Assembly (NCBI RefSeq): GCF_001746415.1
Contig: NZ_MEHJ01000002.1
Coordinates: forward strand, 186,001-250,000
Source of the DNA: Streptomyces agglomeratus
GTDB taxonomy: Bacteria; Actinomycetota; Actinomycetes; Streptomycetales; Streptomycetaceae
Direction of reading: 5' to 3'
Length of the DNA: 64,000 nt
Position numbers and translations under genes: made by a program. Positions within the stretch are counted from its first letter, which is position 1; every line of letters begins with the position of its first letter. Shown piece by piece: positions 58,860-64,000 of the stretch. Under the pieces are notes generated by a model, which saw only the letters and a program-made list of their open reading frames with translations, ran no database searches and was not told the origin of the DNA.

Positions 58860-59752
58860 TGAGCCGCTTCCAGTTCGTTGACGACCATCGCAACACCTAC
58901 GAGGTGAAGCGGCTCTGCCAGGTCCTGGACGTGAACCGGTCCAGCTACTACAAATGGCTCGCCGGCGCCGAGGCCCGGGCCACCCGGCAGCGGGAGGACC
59001 GGGTCCTGGCCGAGGAGATCCGCGAGGTCCACGGCGCATCCGGCGGCGCCTACGGCTCCCCGCGCGTGACCGCCGAGCTCCGCGAGAAAGGACGGCGGGT
59101 CAACGAAAAGCGGATCGCCCGGATCATGCGGACGTTCTCCATCACCGGCATCCGCCTGCGCAGACGCGTGCGCACCACCGTCCCGGACCCGGCCACCTCA
59201 CCGGTCCCGGACCTGTTCCAGCGGGACTTCACCGCCACCGAACCCGGCCTGAAATACATGGGCGACATCACCTATCTCCCCCTGAAAAACGGGGAGTTCC
59301 TCTATCTCGCGACCGTGCTGGACTGCTTCAGCCGCAAGGTCGTCGGCTGGTCCATCGCCGACCACATGCGCACCGGCCTGGTCGCCGACGCACTGCGGAT
59401 GGCGGCCTCGACCCGAGGCGGCCTGGACGGTGCCGTGTTCCACTCCGACCACGGGGCCCAATACGGCTCCCGGGCCTTCGCCGGCCTCTGCGACCAGTTC
59501 GGAGTGACCCGATCGATGGGCGCGGTCGGCACCAGCGCCGACAACGCGGCCTGCGAAAGCTTCCACGCCTCCCTGAAACGCGAGACCCTCCAGGGCACCC
59601 ACGACTACGGTGACGCCCGCACCTGCCGCAGGACCGTCTTTGCCTGGCTGACCCGCTACAACACCCGCCGCCGGCACTCCGCCAACGGCCACCTCAGCCC
59701 CAACGAATACGAACGCCGACACCACACCGCTAAACTCACGCTCGCCGCGTGA
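58856..59752 (+). CDS. IS3-family transposase OrfB
   Basis: This 298-residue DDE protein has RSSYYKWLAGAEARATRQRE, SGGAYGSPRVTAELREKGRR and the catalytic acids in KYMGDITYLPL (Asp), VFHSDHGAQYGS (Asp) and ACESFHASLKRE (Glu). It ends with NTRRRHSANGHLSPNEYERR, the typical C-terminal motif. Intact and probably functional. Confidence 0.9.
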   Translation: MMSRFQFVDDHRNTYEVKRLCQVLDVNRSSYYKWLAGAEARATRQREDRVLAEEIREVHGASGGAYGSPRVTAELREKGRRVNEKRIARIMRTFSITGIRLRRRVRTTVPDPATSPVPDLFQRDFTATEPGLKYMGDITYLPLKNGEFLYLATVLDCFSRKVVGWSIADHMRTGLVADALRMAASTRGGLDGAVFHSDHGAQYGSRAFAGLCDQFGVTRSMGAVGTSADNAACESFHASLKRETLQGTHDYGDARTCRRTVFAWLTRYNTRRRHSANGHLSPNEYERRHHTAKLTLAA

Positions 59753-59788
59753 TCAATAACCGCGTGCCCACCTTCACGGGGGAAGGCC

Positions 59789-60345
59789 CGTGCTCGTGAC
59801 GACGATGCGCGCACCCGTCATGCTCTCCAGGATGCGCGTCTGCGGGGAGCGCGTTGGACTGGCCCATGTCTTTACCGTGTTCTTGGGGTGACCACCCTCC
59901 GACCACTGAACAGAAACGTTCCATGTCTGTCTCAACAGGCACGCTTCTAGAACGGAACGACCTCACCGGGCGGACAGGAGCATCGTCAGCCCCTCGCCCG
60001 GGGGCGCTGTCCCTCCCTACCTCGTACCTGCCCGTCATACCTTCAAGGCGTGAACGCTTCTCCGCTGACGAATACGCGACACCGCTACATGAGAGCCACC
60101 AGTCCCGGGGCCGCACGACGCCGTTCGCGAGGCCGTGATCCAGCTGATCCGCACCCGGCAGATCCGGCCCGGCTCCTCCGCGGGCCCGGTCTACTTCGTG
60201 CTGTACGAAGTGGACGGCGAGGGGCGGGCCCGCGAACTGGCCGCCGCCCTGCGCTCCGCCCTCTACGCGATGTCGGCCCCTTGGCGAGCTGCCTGCGCAG
60301 CTCGTAGAGGGCATCGGGGGTCACACACCCAGGCAGACCGGACGA
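59789..60345. other. Remnant-rich region without an intact gene
   Basis: The forward frame IQLIRTRQIRPGSSAGPVYF, VLYEVDGEGRARELAAALRS (about 60118-60280) looks like the inside of a real protein but has no clean start or end. On the reverse strand a GTG at 60324 starts TPDALYELRRQLAKGP and then loses sense. Both appear to be truncated genes meeting head to head. Confidence 0.35.
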
Positions 60346-60749
60346 TCACCAGGGCAGGCGGGTACGTACCGTCTTTCCTGGGCCGGGGCCGGGCACGGTC
60401 TGGATCTCACCGGCCAGCCGGTCGATCATCTGCAGGCCCCACCCGCCGGTCGCCCCCGTGACATCCGGAGCGCCCGGGCGCGGGAGGACGGGGCTGGTGT
60501 CGCTGACCTCGATCAGCACGCCCTCGTCATGCAGGGTCAGCCGCAGCGTGCACACCCCGGGGCGTGGCGAATGGCGTTGGTGACCAGTTCGCTGACCACG
60601 ATCAGCACCGCGCTGATGGTGTCCGGGCTGGTCGGCTCCCCGCGGATGCGTTCGGCGTCGGCCAGGAAGTCGGTGGCGGTCTCACGGGCCTGGCCGGGCG
60701 CGTCGCTCGTGTCGGCCAGGTCGATGTGACGCTCCATGCTCTCGCTCAT
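60346..60749 (-). pseudogene. Anti-sigma-factor-type ATPase (HATPase_c), frameshifted
   Basis: From ATG 60749 the frame reads MSESMERHIDLADTSDAPGQ and VLIVVSELVTNAIRHAPG, the N-box (E-L-x-x-N) of RsbW-like serine kinases. It then ends early at 60537. The second frame (from about 60555) continues CTLRLTLHDEGVLIEVSDTS, GGWGLQMIDRLAGEIQTVPG, the G1/G2 boxes, to a stop at 60346. A single base is missing at the GGGG/TGTG junction near 60550. Unless this is an assembly error the kinase is broken. Its STAS partner lies 145 bases upstream. Confidence 0.75.
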
Positions 60750-60894
60750 GATCGTGGTTCCCCCGGAGGCAGGCGGTCGGTAACCCTTGGTACTGGTGGT
60801 ACGACTGCCCTGCATATGGCCCGATAAGGGGGCCACGCTGGTTGGAACGGGATCGCTGTCCATGCCCGGTCCGGTGAGCCGCGCGGGGAATGGG

Positions 60895-61272
60895 TTACGT
60901 GGGTTCGGACTGCCGGTCGGCAGCGGCCAGCGTGAGCCGTGCCTGCTCAACGGTGGAGGCGGTGGTGAAAATCTCCTCTGCGCCGACCAGCGTCAGCAGG
61001 TGCTGGAGGCGCTCTGGGACCGCGGCCAAGGCCAGAACCGCGCCGGCGTCCTGCGTGGCCTGACGAGCCGCGAGCAGCGCGTTGAAACCGCGTGAATCGC
61101 AGAACGAGATGCCCGCGCAGTCCAGCACCACCCGCCGGTATCCGGCGTCAAGCATCTCGCTGACCGCCCGGGCCAGCACCGCTTCGCCACCCAGGTCCAG
61201 CTCACCGGCCAACGCCAGCACCGCGTCCCGCTCCACCACCGCCGGTGTAATCACCAGTCTCTCCACCGGCAC
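60895..61272 (-). CDS. STAS-domain anti-anti-sigma factor
   Basis: This 125-residue protein is a single STAS domain: VLALAGELDLGGEAVLARAV, then VVLDCAGISFCDSRGFNALL. The Ser of CDSRG is the residue phosphorylated by RsbW/SpoIIAB-like kinases. Unphosphorylated it would bind the anti-sigma kinase and free a SigB/SigF-type sigma factor. It is encoded upstream of the broken kinase on the same strand, so the switch in this locus is probably non-functional unless another kinase partners it. Confidence 0.87.
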   Translation of the reverse strand: MPVERLVITPAVVERDAVLALAGELDLGGEAVLARAVSEMLDAGYRRVVLDCAGISFCDSRGFNALLAARQATQDAGAVLALAAVPERLQHLLTLVGAEEIFTTASTVEQARLTLAAADRQSEPT

Positions 61273-62140
61273 TTGTAACTCCTTATCCGCAGGCCACCTT
61301 GAGGCGGCAGCCCGCTATGGAACCACCGCAGGGCCCTGCCCAGACAACGCGCGCATCATGTCAGCCCTAACGTGGTGACAGGCCCTGGCCAACCCTTGGC
61401 CGGTAGAGAGCGAACGAAGGTGGCGTCCACGACCAGCTCGTGACCGCAGAGCCGTGCCTGTCCGTCGATCACCGCGACGAGGCCGAGAAGCAGCGCAACA
61501 ACGCCTACACCGCCCGCAAGTACGTACGCCGTGCTCGTCACCCAGCAAGGCCACCTCAGCCAGTCCCCCGGACGTCCTAGACCGGAAACCGGGGGCCAAC
61601 CTCTGCCGCTGATGGCAGCGCTCCGAACCGACCCATACTGAAACCGAGCGGTACCCCGCTGACAAACGCGGGGCGGCGCCTGGTCGACGAGATGGCCGCC
61701 GCCAGCGGAAGGCTGGGGCCAGAACGCCCTCGAAATCGCCCCGCCGTACCTCTCCCAGCAGGAAGCCGTCACCGTCCTCGCCCGGTTCGCCGACGACATC
61801 GGCAGCGACGCCGAGACATCCTGGCCGCACGCCGCTACCCCCTGACCGGAGGTCGCCGTGCCCTGGAAGCCACGTGGCTCTGACTACCCTGTGTTGAGCC
61901 TGGCACTGCACCGGCTCCGGCGATATCTCCGTCACTGAGGAGGGCCGTACGGACGACGTGCCGACCTCCGGCCACCGAGATAGCCGGGAACCGGCCTCCA
62001 CCGCCCGTGGACAGAATCGGCCCGACATCAGGCAGCTCGATCCGGTCCCACGCCGCTGAGTGTTCACTGACCCAACAGAACCTCCCGAGCAGCGTCAGAG
62101 AGGCACGGCCAGCCCTGACCAGGTCAGTTCGGACGGCGTA
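61273..62140. other. Intergenic/degraded region, no gene supported
   Basis: About 870 bases with only short fragments. On the forward strand DEAEKQRNNAYTARKYVRRA (about 61475-61540) and on the reverse LVVDATFVRSLPAKGWPGP (about 61380-61440) look protein-like but lack starts and context. They may be transposase or regulator debris. No RNA gene or clear promoter was identified. Confidence 0.4.
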
Positions 62141-62533
62141 TCAGCATGCCCCTACCCGCAGGGAACTGATGTTGTCGTTCCGGTTGTAGTGGGATGTATC
62201 GCCCTGCCAGTTCCCCACGGGCCACGTGGCGCCGTCGCGGTTGATGTTCAGCCACGTGCAGAAAGTCCTGCCGGTTCGGTTCCATACCGAGGAGATCTGG
62301 TCGTTCATGTTGAAGTCGCGGAGGTCGTCGGAGCCCGTCTGGAAGCGCACCATCCTGCCCCAGCCGCCAGCGTCCTCCCAGGCGCAGAACCAGCCGACCG
62401 GGCAGTCCTGGTATGCGGTGATCGACACGTCCCGTTGGACAGTGGTGGTAGACGCCTGGGCGGTGGGCACGGCTGCGACTGCTCCGGCCGCAGCGAGTCC
62501 TAATGCCGCACAGAGTGCTGTGAACCGTTGCAT
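62141..62533 (-). CDS. Secreted peptidase inhibitor family I36 (SMPI-like) protein
   Basis: This 130-residue protein has a signal peptide (MQRFTALCAALGLAAAGAVA, cleavage likely after AVPTAQA), so it is exported. The mature part has CPVGWFCAWEDAGGWGRMVR, DLRDFNMNDQISSVWNRTGR and a terminal NDNISSLRVGAC. Four cysteines are suitably placed for disulfides. This is the beta-gamma-crystallin-like fold of Streptomyces metalloproteinase inhibitor relatives. Many members may have roles other than protease inhibition. It is monocistronic. Confidence 0.88.
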   Translation of the reverse strand: MQRFTALCAALGLAAAGAVAAVPTAQASTTTVQRDVSITAYQDCPVGWFCAWEDAGGWGRMVRFQTGSDDLRDFNMNDQISSVWNRTGRTFCTWLNINRDGATWPVGNWQGDTSHYNRNDNISSLRVGAC

Positions 62534-62757
62534 GAGGGTGTTCCCTCCTTCGATTCATACAAGGCCGGGAAGTCCGGCCGTTGCCTTGTTCCACTTCGGG
62601 AAGCGAGGCTTTCTCCGTGCACTCTCTCTCAGCCTTGTATGGGATGCCCCTGTTTCTGTGACTCTGGCCGAAATGCTGCCACGGCCAGCCCTTTGATCTC
62701 AGCGACCGCATCACGGAGGAAGAACGGCAACGAAGCGCCTCGGTTACCGCCGTGCCC

Positions 62758-63480
62758 TTACAGGGCCGGGATCGCTTCGAGTGCATTGTTCATCGTGGTG
62801 ATCTCATCCAGGCGGTCATGCGTCTCGACATGCCGAAGGCCGATGTCGGCCGCCGCCCGCGCCAAAGTCGGCAGGTGCGGTGTGGCGGACTGCCAGGACA
62901 AGCTCCTGGGCAGCGCGCTGCGACGGAAAATGATGACGGCGGCGTGGTAGCCGTACTGGGAGGCGAAGACGGCAAAGGCGTGGGGCGTATGCAGCACGGC
63001 TTGCTGCTCGCCCAGGCGGTCGTCGAGGTGGATGAGGCTGTTCACAGTGCGGCGGCCGACGGCCAGATCGGCGAACAGGCGACGCCGAAGAGCGGATGCC
63101 TGCCGGTCGGATATGGCCAAGGGCTGGGCAAGCGGCGATCCCGCGGCGTAGCGGCGTTTGAGTTCGGCGTCCAGGAGGTGGACCGAGTCGAGGTGCAGTT
63201 GCAGTCGCTCCAGGGGTCTTCAGCCGCGTGGCAGTGGGTCAGGTCCCAGGTCTTGCCAGGCGGCGTAGCGCGCGAGCATCAGGGCGCTCTCCTGGCTTCG
63301 CTGGCCGATCAGCCACAACAGGGGCTGCCGCGCTGCGGTACGGCGCAGCTCGGTGCGTCGCTTGCGGCGCTTCTCGTGCGTCTGTCGGCACTGTTCGTAC
63401 TTCTGGCTGCTGGTGGTGACGCGGATCTTGCCCGATCCGCAAACGCCGCAGGGCAGCCGTGACGCAATTACCTGGCTCAT
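62758..63480 (-). pseudogene. Hypothetical protein gene with an in-frame TGA
   Basis: From ATG 63480 the frame reads MSQVIASRLPCGVCGSGKIR (Cys4-type knuckle at CGVCG) and RRKRRTELRRTAARQPLLWL to a TGA at 63220-63222. The same frame then stays open 153 codons to 62758: LERLQLHLDSVHLLDAELKR, ALRRRLFADLAVGRRTVNSL, TLARAAADIGLRHVETHDRL. Both halves look like real protein, so this is either one gene with a nonsense mutation or two genes, the second lacking an obvious start. Family not recognised. Confidence 0.5.
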
Positions 63481-63820
63481 GGCGCCGTTGCGGTGCTCGG
63501 GAGCGATCCGCCCGCCGCTTTGCCGTACCGCGCCTGTCCTGCGCCGCCGTCCCGCCGCCATACCCACTCCCCCGCCATGGTGCTCTCGCCCGTGCCGGTA
63601 CGCCCTGGCAACCGGCGAGGTAAGCGATTCATGGCGAAGCAGGCGTCTGGAGGGGTCGGAATGTAGGGGCAGTCAGCATCCGTCGCGGCGGATCTCCGGC
63701 CGCTGGGTCCCCTCTGTCTTGCCCTCTGGAGTTAGAAGCCGTTGTCGTACCGATCATGGTGAGCGTGGGTTCGAGTGCGGCGACTCGGGTGGGTGATTTC
63801 CGGCTTGCCGGGCATGGAAG

Positions 63821-63876
63821 CAGGGCCTCCTGCACAGCTCGTGGGTGTCGAAGTCCATGAGCAACAGGAGGCCCTG
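63821..63876 (+). repeat. Inverted repeat that buries a transposase ribosome binding site
   Basis: CAGGGCCTCCTG (63821-63832) is the perfect inverse of CAGGAGGCCCTG (63865-63876), with 32 bases between. The second arm contains the CAGGAGG ribosome binding site of the GTG at 63877. A transcript entering from outside would fold and hide the site, a known way for IS elements to avoid activation by external transcription. Confidence 0.7.
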
Positions 63877-64000
63877 GTGCCGCAGTCTTCCGTATCGTTG
63901 CCTGCTGCGTCCAACTCGCCCGCCCGGCCGTGTGATTGCCTCGCGCACGTGTACGGCAACGCGGCCGATCGTGGCGAGCGTGTGCGACGCTACCCGTCGG
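63877..64000 (+). CDS. IS5/IS4-type transposase, N-terminus (runs off window)
   Basis: From GTG 63877, 6 bases after CAGGAG, 41 codons are visible: MPQSSVSLPAASNSPARPCD, then VYGNAADRGERVRRYPS. The RVRRYPS segment matches the opening of IS5-family transposases (RRYPSD.TDAEW). The rest lies beyond the window, so family and integrity cannot be settled. Confidence 0.6.
   Translation, partial: MPQSSVSLPAASNSPARPCDCLAHVYGNAADRGERVRRYPS

Larger units (their letters stand above)
58444..59788 (+). mobile_element. IS3-family element (second type)
   Basis: The left end near 58446 reads CCTCCCCCTGAGTGGTGGAC. The right end, read inward, has CCTTCCCCCGTGAAGGTGGG, then CACGC on both sides, giving imperfect inverted repeats. 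orfA (58515-58859) and orfB (58856-59752) are intact. No clear target duplication was seen, so ends are approximate. It differs from the IS3 at 29047. Confidence 0.75.

Noticed and set aside
1..64000. tRNA, rRNA or CRISPR array
   Set aside because: No cloverleaf with a TTCGANNC arm in a convincing context, no rRNA core sequence and no regularly spaced repeats were noticed by eye; a covariance-model scan would be needed to exclude a single tRNA.

Overview
The window is high-GC actinomycete DNA and almost certainly comes from a Streptomyces or a close relative. The evidence is GTG/TTG starts, XRE-DUF5753/DUF6879 gene pairs, RsbW/STAS-type anti-sigma genes, a subtilisin-inhibitor-like secreted protein, actinobacterial ars genes and typical Streptomyces IS families. 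The density of insertion sequences, relaxase and integrase remnants suggests a chromosome arm or large linear plasmid; this is inference.

Layout. 1-1.6 kb: a beta-carbonic anhydrase followed by a truncated SulP anion transporter. 2.2-6.1 kb: a graveyard of transposons, with an IS481 element inside an unknown gene, IS630 and methyltransferase remnants, and an IS256 remnant split by an IS5-family element. 6.2-6.9 kb: a PIN-domain toxin-antitoxin pair. 7.2-15.5 kb: an arsenic island with two arsenate reductases, two ArsR repressors, an aquaglyceroporin, two ArsO-like flavoproteins, a third flavoprotein with a Cys-rich tail, an ArsN-like acetyltransferase and an MFS exporter. No Acr3/ArsB pump is visible, and the thioredoxin reductase gene is reduced to a stub. 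15.5-24.2 kb: accessory genes and remnants (relaxase fragment, DUF6879/XRE operon, small Cys-rich ORFs, epoxide hydrolase, XRE-cupin regulator, GNAT, integrase tails). 24.2-30.8 kb: nested group II introns. Intron B lies inside intron A, which itself lies between domains V and VI of an older intron remnant C. An IS3 element splits the intron A reverse transcriptase.

31.2-57.1 kb: a hybrid NRPS-PKS cluster bounded on the left by a very strong hairpin. Most genes run leftward with start/stop overlaps. Core order: NRPS (C-A-PCP), PKS (KS-dead AT-ACP), NRPS (TubC dock-C-A-PCP), PKS-NRPS (KS-dead AT-ACP-C-A-PCP-aberrant C). A discrete malonyltransferase gene on the opposite strand presumably supplies both PKS modules, because the AT-like regions inside them have lost the GHSxG serine. 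Next come a type II thioesterase, a MATE exporter, two free carrier proteins, a stand-alone A domain, a C-A didomain without a carrier, and an Fe(II)/2-oxoglutarate dioxygenase. No in-line thioesterase or reductase, phosphopantetheinyl transferase or regulator is seen. The product is not recognised. One A domain reads as glycine-like and one as Gln/Glu-like.

57.7-64 kb: a HAD phosphatase, a second IS3 element, a frameshifted anti-sigma ATPase with its STAS partner, a secreted protease-inhibitor-like protein, a gene carrying an in-frame TGA, and the start of another transposase whose ribosome binding site is buried in an inverted repeat.
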